Shown here: piece by piece, positions 26,901 to 35,028 of the stretch
Layout: the number at the start of each line of letters is the position of its first letter
Position numbering within the stretch: the stretch's first letter is position 1
NCBI GenBank assembly: GCA_949293325.1
Contig: CASFCZ010000012.1
Coordinates: 1 to 64,000 of the forward strand
Origin: an uncultured Eubacteriales bacterium
GTDB lineage: Bacteria; Bacillota; Clostridia; Lachnospirales; CAG-274
Direction: 5' to 3'
Length of the DNA: 64,000 bases
Notes under the pieces: model-generated
What the model was told of the DNA's origin: nothing
The model's database searches: none
What the model saw: the letters and a program-made list of their open reading frames with translations, nothing else
Program-made: the position numbers and the translations under genes

Positions 26901-28672
26901 AACCTTGCCAGCCTGATATAGTCTTCGGCTGTCACAAGTGCCTCGTAGTCATCTATACAAGCCTGTGAAAGAAGTACATATGCCACTCTGTAATTATTAT
27001 TCCATACCTTTGCAAATGCCGTTCTGTCACTTCCCCAACCTAAAGGCAATCTTTCACCCTTTTCAGACTTGGTCCATCCTGAAATATCGTTATATATATC
27101 CCATACTGTAGGCGACGAACCATCTGTCACACTTGCATCATTAAGCCTGTAACGCAGATAAGCAGCATGTCCCGGCTGACCGATTACAACAGAGGGCACA
27201 CCAAAGGCTGTCATTATGTTTGAGCCTGTCTTGGAAATACCACCGCAGACTGCTCCCTCCTCAAACACTATCCAAAGCCTTGGATTTCCTGACTCATAGG
27301 TAATATCAATATCAAAATCGTCATCATCGTCCACAGCCTCTGTATTTACCAGATGATACTTGGACTGCCATGATGCCTTGTTTGCATCAGAATAATACTT
27401 ATCCAGATAATACTGGTATCCAAAGGTGTATCTGATATAATCATAGGGATTAGCTTTAAAGCTGCCTATATTAAGTCCATCAGGACGTATGGTATTGTAC
27501 TGAGTCTTCCTTACATAGTAATTAAGCCACTCTATTTCCTCGTCATTGCTGATGTTATTCATGACCCAACGCATTTCTTCAACTGTAAGATTTTCAAACA
27601 CCTCATTAAGAAGAAAACCATTTTCATAAAGTCTTTTATAAGCATTATACCTCTTGACAGGATCAGATACCTGTTTGCTGTCTAGCCAGTAGGTTACATT
27701 CTGAGCATGAGTCAAGGACAAGGTTATCAACATACGTTTATACAGCTCAGTATCCATATCCTCACTATAATTTGTATAAAGATCCAGCAACACCTTTATT
27801 GATGATGGATAGGAACCACCCTCCGGAGCACCACCGTTTACATACATATCAAGTGCATCAAAGTCGCTGAACAGCCACTGCAGTCCTTCTCGGTAAGCAT
27901 CACTGTAATTTGCACACATCTGAAGAAAGTCATAGCCTGCATTATTTACAATGGTACGTTTATACAATGTGCTTCTCAAAGCCTGATCACTGACACTTAC
28001 ATCTGTCCCATAAGTTGCAAGCTCACTGTCATATTCTGCAACAGTCTGTATAAAACTGTAATTTGTATATGTAGGCACATAATCCGCTTTACAGAACATG
28101 GCATCTGCAAGTACCGAATGGTCATTACCGTCGTTACCGTTCATACCAAAATTAATCTTAAGATAGTTTGCCCGGGAAATATCCACATCCAGCTTATAAG
28201 CATTGGTATTTCCCTTAAGTGTACCGCTGGTAAGTGTTTCCGTCCATATAACATTGTCATCTGAGGTGGACACCTTAAGTACAACACCGTCTCCCAGATT
28301 TCCCTTTGAAGCATCCACACCTGCATACCCCACAAACCTTGTAAAGCCCTCAGCCTTCAGTCCCCGCAAATCATATACAAGCTCCGAGGGTGCATGGACA
28401 AAAACTCCCTTAAAAAACTGCTTTTTTACGTCATCTACAATAAGAGAGATAAACTGTCCCTGCAAATTTTTGTCGTACTGCATGGTGGAAAATCCCACCT
28501 TAGAGCTTATAAGCTCACCGTTTACAAGGTCAGACGCATAGACCCTGTCACTACCATAGGAATATTCCGTACCCGCATTTACAGCAGTTTCCGTTGTTGC
28601 TGCAAACGCAATATTCTGTACCGCAAGAATTATTCCCAAAGCAAATAAAACAACCCTTTTCTTGAAATTCAC
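23930..28672 (-). CDS. Secreted multidomain protein: NPCBM, transglutaminase-like, discoidin, beta-helix, dockerin-like
   Basis: About 1580 residues, secreted. Numbering from the first in-frame ATG (28678), a signal peptide covers 1-27 and an NPCBM carbohydrate-binding module about 35-200. An all-helical region leads into a transglutaminase-like core with C478 (GAVCGGIS) and H504 (IGQPGHAAYL). A TPR-like helix pair follows near 585-625, then a discoidin (F5/8 type C) domain (870-1007), Ig-like modules (1018-1187) and a beta-helix with Asn/Gly-rich rungs (1195-1450). The C-terminus (1530-1582) has a calcium loop of dockerin type (DYNNDNYINKVD) and a degenerate second one (DNNEGNNKTLED). I prefer the GTG at 28672, six bases after AGGAGG, because the ATG at 28678 touches that site. 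Overall function is unknown; glycan binding plus protein cross-linking or cleavage is a guess. Confidence 0.8.
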   Translation of the reverse strand: MNFKKRVVLFALGIILAVQNIAFAATTETAVNAGTEYSYGSDRVYASDLVNGELISSKVGFSTMQYDKNLQGQFISLIVDDVKKQFFKGVFVHAPSELVYDLRGLKAEGFTRFVGYAGVDASKGNLGDGVVLKVSTSDDNVIWTETLTSGTLKGNTNAYKLDVDISRANYLKINFGMNGNDGNDHSVLADAMFCKADYVPTYTNYSFIQTVAEYDSELATYGTDVSVSDQALRSTLYKRTIVNNAGYDFLQMCANYSDAYREGLQWLFSDFDALDMYVNGGAPEGGSYPSSIKVLLDLYTNYSEDMDTELYKRMLITLSLTHAQNVTYWLDSKQVSDPVKRYNAYKRLYENGFLLNEVFENLTVEEMRWVMNNISNDEEIEWLNYYVRKTQYNTIRPDGLNIGSFKANPYDYIRYTFGYQYYLDKYYSDANKASWQSKYHLVNTEAVDDDDDFDIDITYESGNPRLWIVFEEGAVCGGISKTGSNIMTAFGVPSVVIGQPGHAAYLRYRLNDASVTDGSSPTVWDIYNDISGWTKSEKGERLPLGWGSDRTAFAKVWNNNYRVAYVLLSQACIDDYEALVTAEDYIRLARFYEYDFATAKEFYEKAISVQKLNADAWIGLIGLYKNNNATEEDMLLLAKRISENFTYYPLPMYDMLKNLIQPALTTQTAIADLTSYANASLRRATLATPDNVLQNNACRTMANYILGNYDTSLASFSFDGDHPGEIILSSDFANTSNHLLYSLDGGSEWIDAGMVPSVKLSDEEIKSINSENDILVKLQGSSDYYAIDIIDGSKVGQVYLNDNENRLIGANNTQEYSDDGGIEWKRLDGVRFTGNQTILVRNAATGNQLAGEPSEFVFSEDIHPDNRAYITLDRVQFVGCSTEDTAHSGNAQNALDGNINTIWHTSWSGGDNERYITSQFAEPVYLSGFDYTPRQSGLNGVFTQCDVYTSLDGIEWTLSASANWGENNSKKTLTFDEPVYTKYVKVVGSKAYGNFGSAAMFEFFEDKTYSIDSIRDINIDALPNNTEYGLNSEIDLTGMEISAVLNDGSTRKLFESEYTIDISGFDSSVAGEKPIVIRINDSDVAKAFTVKVFDVNPVINVQPVSAAYTFGDNIKPLTVSAEMSDGTEPVYQWYRSIDGRINRDTDEMISDAVTASYIPSQSGYYYATVSGANSATIYTDVVRIMIGDYQAVINNVGYSTFEEAVMAASSGDTVELLRDITLSDSSVSINKDLTIRSKDNNTFTIKRGADIASSAMFDISNGTITIDNVIIDGGADWTSGNFDQTTNRYKGNTGIRASVPAITLRNSAIMTLDGGSIIQNNHNTSGYGNAGGAVMALNTSKLIIKNGYIINNQCDSYGGAVMVKNNASVIVDDGVVSGNYAPSSGGTFCVDHTSKLSINGGTIENNLCDSNGGVAWISNGSISISGGIIRNNTGRNGDAIYINGSGSVTVSGFDSVEDDICIPLGKHINVTGDLTDKNLPVTITGNVEKDSVIAVVSDSNYIEGTLSAIAIDGFAVAKKDTSIKAVNKLYDYNNDNYINKVDAALVLKLVSGMSVGEFTDNNEGNNKTLEDVIALMSIFD

Positions 28673-28706
28673 ATTCATCCTCCTTTTTAAATATTTCCCT
28701 CCCCAC

Positions 28707-28773
28707 CCATAGGATAATTTAATTCTATCATATACTAAAAGACAAAATCAAGGTAATATACACTATTACCATA
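28707..28773 (-). promoter_or_regulatory. Possible promoter of the large surface protein gene
   Basis: Minus strand: TTGATT followed after about 18 bp by TAGAAT, inside the 150-base gap upstream of the gene. The spacing is slightly long and coordinates are approximate. Confidence 0.45.
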
Positions 28774-28780
28774 ATAAGGA

Positions 28781-28819
28781 AAAAAGCTTGACTATCGTCA
28801 TCACACGAATGTCAAGCTC
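28781..28819 (-). terminator. Terminator after yhbY
   Basis: Minus strand: AGCTTGAC pairs with GTCAAGCT, followed by six T. It ends the rplU-to-yhbY cluster. Confidence 0.82.
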
Positions 28820-28831
28820 TTTATCATCATT

Positions 28832-29131
28832 TTATTTTTTAGCTTTTGGCAGTTCAATTACAGGCTTTTTCGCCGGGCGATAGAGTACAATCTTGCGGCC
28901 TATCACCTGCACCACATCTGAATGTGTACGCTCTGATATTATACCACTTATATCACGTATATCCTCCATGCAGTTGTCCAGTATATTAACCTTGATTAGC
29001 TCCCTCGCTGCAAGGGCTTCCTCCACAGAAGCAACCACCTCAGGAGTAGCACCGCCCTTACCTATCTGCACAACAGGTGTAATGGAAGCTGCCATTGAAC
29101 GCAAAAACGCCCTTTGTTTACTGGTAAGCAT
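28832..29131 (-). CDS. yhbY: YhbY family ribosome assembly RNA-binding protein
   Basis: A 99-residue CRM-domain protein that associates with pre-50S ribosomal subunits. The family start LTSKQRAFLRSMAASITPVVQIGKGG contains the conserved GKGG loop. It ends with a basic tail. The ATG at 29131 is preceded by AGGAGG with six bases between, and longer in-frame starts lack a site. It lies 13 bases after the stop of obg; pairing with the assembly GTPase Obg fits its role. Confidence 0.93.
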   Translation of the reverse strand: MLTSKQRAFLRSMAASITPVVQIGKGGATPEVVASVEEALAARELIKVNILDNCMEDIRDISGIISERTHSDVVQVIGRKIVLYRPAKKPVIELPKAKK

Positions 29132-29144
29132 AATGTACCTCCTA

Positions 29145-30482
<1,338 letters not shown>

Positions 30483-30499
30483 TCATTTAATGCAATAAA

Positions 30500-30784
30500 T
30501 TACTCAGCAACAGGATAAACAGAAACCTGCTTCTTATCCTTGCCCTTTCTCTCATACTTAACTCTACCGTCAACGAGAGCAAAAAGTGTATCGTTGCCAC
30601 CCTTGCCTACATTAATACCCGGATGAATCTTAGTACCTCTTTGAGTATAAAGAATGTTGCCTGCCTTTACAACCTGACCGTCAGCACGCTTAGCACCTAA
30701 ACGCTTGGACTCGGAGTCACGACCGTTCTTAGTAGAACCAACACCCTTCTTATGAGCAAAAAACTGAAGGTTAATTCTTAACAT
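30500..30784 (-). CDS. rpmA: Ribosomal protein L27 with N-terminal processing extension
   Basis: The 94-residue L27 begins [20 protein letters not shown]. In Bacillota the segment up to LQFF is removed by the protease Prp so that the AHKKG end can reach the peptidyl transferase centre; the gene for Prp overlaps directly upstream. The ATG at 30784 begins this known extension. Normal length. Confidence 0.97.
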   Translation of the reverse strand: MLRINLQFFAHKKGVGSTKNGRDSESKRLGAKRADGQVVKAGNILYTQRGTKIHPGINVGKGGNDTLFALVDGRVKYERKGKDKKQVSVYPVAE

Positions 30785-31109
30785 TATCTTGCACCTCCTG
30801 ATCAAATACCTTTAAATCATTGTTATAATCAAGTTCGATTTGTTTTAACCCTAATACCAGTGAGTCCAGCAAAAGACGAGCTCTGTCGTCCTTGCCATTA
30901 TCCTCAAGATAGGGAAGCGTAAACAGCATATCTCCTCCCTCCTGGGATGCATCGAGGGAAAAATCCAAGTCAGTAAACTGCTCAATACTGTTTACAGCAT
31001 TGATACATAAAGCCGATACAGCAGAACAGACTATAGGGTCACCATGGCCTTCTATCCTGAAGCCACATACATTACCCGATAAATTGCGACTTATATATGC
31101 CTTTATCAT
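30771..31109 (-). CDS. prp: Ribosomal-processing cysteine protease Prp
   Basis: A 112-residue DUF464 family cysteine protease that trims the L27 extension. The catalytic His lies in [10 protein letters not shown] and the Cys in VCSAVSALC, the family signature. The ATG at 31109 overlaps closely with the rplU stop and has no strong ribosome binding site, suggesting translational coupling. It overlaps the rpmA start by 14 bases. The order rplU-prp-rpmA is conserved in Bacillota. Confidence 0.93.
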   Translation of the reverse strand: MIKAYISRNLSGNVCGFRIEGHGDPIVCSAVSALCINAVNSIEQFTDLDFSLDASQEGGDMLFTLPYLEDNGKDDRARLLLDSLVLGLKQIELDYNNDLKVFDQEVQDNVKN

Positions 31110-31111
31110 AA

Positions 31112-31423
31112 TCAACCGTTAATCTTTTCGATCTTAAGCTTTGTAAATGGCTGTCTGTGACCGTTCTTCTTGTGGAAGCCCTTCTTAGGCTTGTACTTAT
31201 AAACGATAACCTTCTTAGCCTTACCGTCGCCTATAACAGACGCCTTAACGGAAGCACCGCTTACTGTAGGAGCGCCGAAGCTTACCTTATCGCCGTCGCA
31301 TACAGCTAAAACATTTTCAAAGGTATATTCAGAGCCTGCCTCAACACCAAGCTTTTCAACGGTGATAACGTCACCCTCAGATACCTTATACTGCTTTCCA
31401 CCAGTTTCGATAATTGCGTACAT
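31112..31423 (-). CDS. rplU: Ribosomal protein L21
   Basis: The 103-residue L21 starts [19 protein letters not shown] and ends with the rRNA-contacting [21 protein letters not shown]. It is the first gene of the unit, with AAGGAGG and a structured leader upstream. Confidence 0.97.
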   Translation of the reverse strand: MYAIIETGGKQYKVSEGDVITVEKLGVEAGSEYTFENVLAVCDGDKVSFGAPTVSGASVKASVIGDGKAKKVIVYKYKPKKGFHKKNGHRQPFTKLKIEKING

Positions 31424-31501
31424 CTACGTACACCTCCTTAAACCAGAACTCGCCGAAATCGGTGCGGATAAACCGACTTTAACCTATTCGTGCGGCTAAC
31501 A
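31424..31501 (-). ncRNA. rplU leader, resembling the L21 leader element
   Basis: About 78 bases of leader between the predicted start and rplU contain GCCGCACGAATAGG followed by a 7-bp stem (AGTCGGT with ACCGATT). The position and sequence style resemble the L21 leader known upstream of rplU in Bacillota, where L21 is thought to control its own synthesis. I recall the family only loosely; a covariance search would settle it. Confidence 0.55.
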
Positions 31502-31507
31502 GACATT

Positions 31508-31536
31508 ATTCTACCATATACTTCCCACCATGTCAA
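31508..31536 (-). promoter_or_regulatory. Promoter of the rplU operon
   Basis: Minus strand: perfect -35 TTGACA (31531-31536), 17 bp, -10 TAGAAT (31508-31513). Confidence 0.88.
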
Positions 31537-31583
31537 CAGCAAATTTCAATTTTTATAACCCTTTTTATGTCTGAATAATAGCA

Positions 31584-32228
31584 CTATTCCTGCTTCTCTA
31601 TCAGCTCCGAAAAACTTATTATACTTCTCCCTGCAGCAGCCTTTATTTTGTCCCAATCCTTACTTGACTTTGGTTCAAACACAGCCGTTGTATACATACC
31701 AGCCGAGTCTGCACTTAATATAGCCGGTAGAATGTCCTCATATACACCACATTCAGGTGGCTCTGCCTTAAGCATTTTTGCACAATTTACAAACATATCC
31801 GGAAACTGCTTACTGCGCATTCCCATACTTCCGTCAACAAAAGCATCAAAAAGATCATATATACCGCTTTTTTTAAGTACAGGGGTATAAAATTCAGGAG
31901 ATGAAGATGTGGCAAGCCCTATCTTTATACCCTTGTTTTTAAGGATGCGTATATATTCGGCGGCAAAGGGCTTTAATATAACATTTGTTTCATATTCCCT
32001 GAGAGCTCCTTCCTGCCACTCCTTAATTATATCCTCAACACTGTCGGAAAACCCATACTCATTTTTTGTAAATACGGCTCCGTCACGCATATTTAGTGTA
32101 CTTATCTTTTTAGTATAGTCAAAGGGAATATCCATATGCCTCTTTTTGAAAAATTCCCTGTCAACACTCTCCCATACATAACAGGAATCGGCAATAGTGC
32201 CATCAAAGTCAAATATTGCAGCCTTCAT
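31584..32228 (-). CDS. HAD-family hydrolase, beta-phosphoglucomutase-like
   Basis: A 214-residue haloacid dehalogenase superfamily phosphatase. Motif I is AAIFDFDGTIADS with both Asp, motif II GLATSSS, and motif III/IV lie around SKQFPDMFVNCAK and GVYEDILPAILSADSAGM. A helical cap lies between 16 and 85. Motif IV reads VYEDILPAI where relatives have the usual FEDS, a mild deviation. The substrate is unknown. The gene overlaps the tadA stop by four bases and is co-transcribed with it. Confidence 0.85.
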   Translation of the reverse strand: MKAAIFDFDGTIADSCYVWESVDREFFKKRHMDIPFDYTKKISTLNMRDGAVFTKNEYGFSDSVEDIIKEWQEGALREYETNVILKPFAAEYIRILKNKGIKIGLATSSSPEFYTPVLKKSGIYDLFDAFVDGSMGMRSKQFPDMFVNCAKMLKAEPPECGVYEDILPAILSADSAGMYTTAVFEPKSSKDWDKIKAAAGRSIISFSELIEKQE

Positions 32229-32680
32229 TTTTGTCTCCTTCTGTTAATCCTGAAAAAATCCTTCATCAGTTTTGCACATTCCTCCCTCATAATCCCCTCT
32301 GTTATATCTGCCCTATGATTGAATCTGGGTTCATCAAGGAGATTGTATATAGAACCGCAGCAGCCTGCCTTATTATTTCGTGTACCAAATACCACCCTTG
32401 GTATACGTGCCTGAAGGATAGCTCCGCTGCACATGGGGCATGGTTCCACAGTTACATACAGTGTACAGCCTTCAAGGCGCCAGTCTCCCATATACCTGCA
32501 CGCTTCATTAATAGCTATTATCTCTGCATGGGACAAAACGTTACCGTCTGTCATACGTCTGTTGCAGCCTCTGCCTATGACCCTGCCCTTATATTCAATA
32601 ACACAGCCTATGGGTACCTCATCAAGGTCATAAGCCTCCCTTGCCTTTGCAAGTGCCAGAGACATGTAATATTCATCCAT
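32225..32680 (-). CDS. tadA: tRNA-specific adenosine deaminase
   Basis: TadA converts A34 to inosine in tRNA-Arg(ACG), an essential wobble change. The 151 residues contain the zinc and catalytic motif VLSHAEIIAINEA (HAE) and TVEPCPMCSGAI (PCxxC), plus ARIPRVVFGTRN for tRNA contact. It is the first gene of a two-gene unit divergent from the DivIVA-like gene. Confidence 0.95.
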   Translation of the reverse strand: MDEYYMSLALAKAREAYDLDEVPIGCVIEYKGRVIGRGCNRRMTDGNVLSHAEIIAINEACRYMGDWRLEGCTLYVTVEPCPMCSGAILQARIPRVVFGTRNNKAGCCGSIYNLLDEPRFNHRADITEGIMREECAKLMKDFFRINRRRQK

Positions 32681-32705
32681 CTTTTTTACTTCCTTATAAA
32701 AAATA

Positions 32706-32734
32706 TTGCAATTACTCTATTGGAATGTTATACT
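32706..32734 (+). promoter_or_regulatory. Promoter of the DivIVA-like gene
   Basis: TTGCAA (32706-32711), 17 bp, TATACT (32729-32734). A TTGACA on the opposite strand (32748-32753) with TATAAC or TAACAT downstream may be the divergent tadA promoter, so the two promoters overlap. Confidence 0.7.
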
Positions 32735-32813
32735 ATTTACATAATTCTGTCAACCATTACGGCTGATAATTATTAATAAATACGTCAAATTTAATAAACG
32801 GAGGGGTAATATT

Positions 32814-34004
32814 ATGCCAACATTCACAATGACACAAAAAAGAGGCGGTTATGAACCTGCTGAAGTAGATGCCTATATCAACAGCCTGGATCAGCAACTT
32901 AAAGAATATGAGAGAAAGGCATCTGCTATAAATAATGCCATCATCAGTGCTCAGATGGCATCCGACAAGATGATAAAGCAGGCTAATGCAGAGACCTCCG
33001 AGCTTATAAAAAAAGCTAAGGATGAAGCCGCTGAAATTGTACAAAAAGCCAAGGATGAGGCTGACACCATAATCAAACAGGCAAACGATGAGAAGGAAAA
33101 GATTATGGTCGAAGCCAGGAAGTACTCTGCTGCCATTGCAGAAAATGCAACTGAAGAAATTGATCGCATTCACTCTACTATCGCTGAGCAGAAGTCCAGT
33201 TTAAACAGCTTGACTATTGAATATAACACACTTATAGAAAAATACCTGAAGGCAATAGACAGTAATATCACCCAAAAGCTTACTTCTGACCTTGACAAAA
33301 TAGACTCTATGGTAAGCGAATGGGAAAAGAATGGATTACCAAAATCTCAATCTCAGGCATCAACTGCCAAAGCCCCTGCATATTCAGCTGTAAAGCCTGC
33401 GGAAACTGTTGAAAATAAACCGGAGACTCCAAAGCCATCACCATACAATACTTTACATAGCACTAATAATGAGACTATGAATGAGCAGCCAAAGCCTGTA
33501 CAGCCAAAGTCATTTATAAAGACAGGCCTTGCAGGTGGCGGACTGGGGGGAATACCTGCAAGTTCGGGATATGGACTTAACAGGGAAAGACAAAGCCTGA
33601 GACCAAATATTAACTTAAACGAGGCACCAAAGGCTCCAGCACCTGCTCCTTCTGTAGAACCTTCAATGAACAATCAGCCAAAGCCTGCCGAAATGCCATC
33701 AGCCGAAGCACCTGTTAATACAGGTACAGCAAAGCCCGGTATATATAAGGTACCTAGTGAAGAAAACTCTGCTCCAAAGCCGGGCATTTACAAAATACCA
33801 AATGAGGAAAATGCTGCTCCAAAGCCAGGCATTTACAAAATGCCAAACGAGGAAAATGCTGCTCCAAAGCCAGGCATTTACAAAGTGACTGCTGACAATC
33901 ACCTTTATAATGAGCACAATTCTTCAACTGCTGGAACATCTGCACCTAATATGTCTAAACCAGGTATTTATAAAGTAACTTCAGATGACAACTCAAATAA
34001 CTGA
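32814..34004 (+). CDS. DivIVA-like coiled-coil protein with C-terminal KPGIYK repeats
   Basis: A 396-residue cytosolic protein. The N-terminus (FTMTQKRGGYEPAEVDAYI) matches the membrane-curvature-binding start of DivIVA/GpsB proteins. Residues 20-165 are coiled coil, rich in Ala, Lys and Glu, with heptad-like KKAKDEAAEIVQKAKDEAD. Residues 180-300 are Pro-rich and disordered. The C-terminus carries five copies of KPGIYK (at residues 307, 322, 337, 352 and 382), the first four exactly 15 residues apart in units of the form KPGIYKxPxEENxAP. DivIVA proteins recruit partners to cell poles or division sites; the repeat could be the docking tail, which is inference. A GGAGGGG site precedes the ATG. 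I do not know a family with this tail. Confidence 0.82.
   Translation: MPTFTMTQKRGGYEPAEVDAYINSLDQQLKEYERKASAINNAIISAQMASDKMIKQANAETSELIKKAKDEAAEIVQKAKDEADTIIKQANDEKEKIMVEARKYSAAIAENATEEIDRIHSTIAEQKSSLNSLTIEYNTLIEKYLKAIDSNITQKLTSDLDKIDSMVSEWEKNGLPKSQSQASTAKAPAYSAVKPAETVENKPETPKPSPYNTLHSTNNETMNEQPKPVQPKSFIKTGLAGGGLGGIPASSGYGLNRERQSLRPNINLNEAPKAPAPAPSVEPSMNNQPKPAEMPSAEAPVNTGTAKPGIYKVPSEENSAPKPGIYKIPNEENAAPKPGIYKMPNEENAAPKPGIYKVTADNHLYNEHNSSTAGTSAPNMSKPGIYKVTSDDNSNN
33732..33974 (+). repeat. 45-bp tandem coding repeat (KPGIYK units)
   Basis: Units begin at 33732, 33777, 33822 and 33867 and a fifth, after a degenerate 90-bp interval, at 33957. Units 2 and 3 are nearly identical at DNA level, pointing to recent duplication. 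They stay in frame. Confidence 0.92.
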
Positions 34005-34016
34005 TATATAATTATA

Positions 34017-34055
34017 AAATGCGGTGTCAACCCTTTGGTTGCACCGCATTTTTTT
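34017..34055 (+). terminator. Terminator shared by the DivIVA-like gene and the cysK-like gene
   Basis: GCGGTGTCAACC pairs with GGTTGCACCGC around CTTT (one bulged base), followed by seven T. It also lies at the stop codon of the converging cysK-like gene. Confidence 0.88.
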
Positions 34056-34983
34056 ACTCGTCAAATAACGGAGTTGAAAAATATCTTTCAGCTGTATCGG
34101 GAAGTACGGTAACTACTGTTTTACCTCTGCCAAGCTTTTTAGCTAGCTTAATGGCAGCAGCTACATTTGTACCACTTGATATACCGCACATAATTCCCTC
34201 CTTAGATGCAAGCTCCTGGGAGGTTTTGATAGCTTCCTCATCCTTAATTATACAAATATCATTATAAATATCTCTGTTTAATATTTTAGGAATTATGCCA
34301 TCGCCTATACCCATCTGTAAATGGGTACCTATAGAACCACCGGATAAGACTGCTGCATGTTCCGGCTCAACAGCCCATATCTCTATATCCGGATTTTTTT
34401 CTTTAAGTGCCTCACCTATTCCGGTAATTGTGCCACCTGTTCCTATACCTGAGCAAAATCCATGGATAGGACCGTCTACCTGTTCCAGTATTTCAACTGC
34501 GGTTTTATTTTTCTGTACAGCTACATTTGCAGGATTTTCAAACTGCTGAGGAACAAACACATTTGGATCTTCCCTTTGCATTTTAAGGGCAAGATTCAGA
34601 CACTGCTCAATACACTCACCTATATTGCCTGCATCATGTATCAATATTACTTCCGCACCATAGTGCTTAACAAGCTTTCTTCTTTCCTCACTTACCGAAT
34701 CAGGCATAATAATCTTTGTTTTATAGCCTTTAACAGCACCTACAAGAGCAAGACCTATACCCTGATTACCGCTTGTTGGTTCAACTATAACGGTGTCCTT
34801 ATTAATAAGTCCCTGCCTTTCAGCCTCACAAATCATATTGTAAGCGGTCCTTGTTTTAATTGATCCACCTACATTAAGTCCCTCAAACTTCACCAGTATC
34901 TGTGCACTTTCTTCATCCACCATACGATTAAGTCGTATCATGGGAGTATTTCCCATAGCTTCAAGTATGTTGTTATATACCAC
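34054..34983 (-). CDS. Cysteine synthase family PLP enzyme, variant active site
   Basis: A 309-residue fold-type II PLP enzyme. The PLP Lys lies in NVGGSIKTRTA, and GIGTGGTITGIGE forms the phosphate loop. Compared with O-acetylserine sulfhydrylase the KDR after the Lys is KTR, the substrate-binding TSGNTG is TSGNQG, and the stretch after the QQF block is NPANVAVQKNKT. It is therefore in the cysteine synthase family but may prefer another acceptor or donor; cysteine synthase remains the default call. I chose the GTG at 34983, eight bases after GAGG; the GTG at 34992 overlaps the site. It ends a long chain of minus-strand genes starting at nrdD. Confidence 0.8.
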   Translation of the reverse strand: MVYNNILEAMGNTPMIRLNRMVDEESAQILVKFEGLNVGGSIKTRTAYNMICEAERQGLINKDTVIVEPTSGNQGIGLALVGAVKGYKTKIIMPDSVSEERRKLVKHYGAEVILIHDAGNIGECIEQCLNLALKMQREDPNVFVPQQFENPANVAVQKNKTAVEILEQVDGPIHGFCSGIGTGGTITGIGEALKEKNPDIEIWAVEPEHAAVLSGGSIGTHLQMGIGDGIIPKILNRDIYNDICIIKDEEAIKTSQELASKEGIMCGISSGTNVAAAIKLAKKLGRGKTVVTVLPDTAERYFSTPLFDE

Positions 34984-35028
34984 GATAATCACCTCAAAAT
35001 ACTATATTTACTGCTTGCAAACAAAAAA

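Noticed and set aside
24061-28672. Evidence for a cellulosome
   Set aside because: Only one dockerin-like end, with its second loop degenerate, and no cohesin or scaffoldin in the window.
32757-33173. Cys/Phe/Leu-rich open frame on the minus strand over the start of the DivIVA-like gene
   Set aside because: It is the reverse reading of the Lys/Glu-rich coiled coil; hydrophobic composition is a mirror effect. No start site.
33732-33974. Regularly spaced repeats that could suggest a CRISPR array
   Set aside because: Period is 45 bp with no unique spacers, all units stay in frame and encode KPGIYK units inside a protein.
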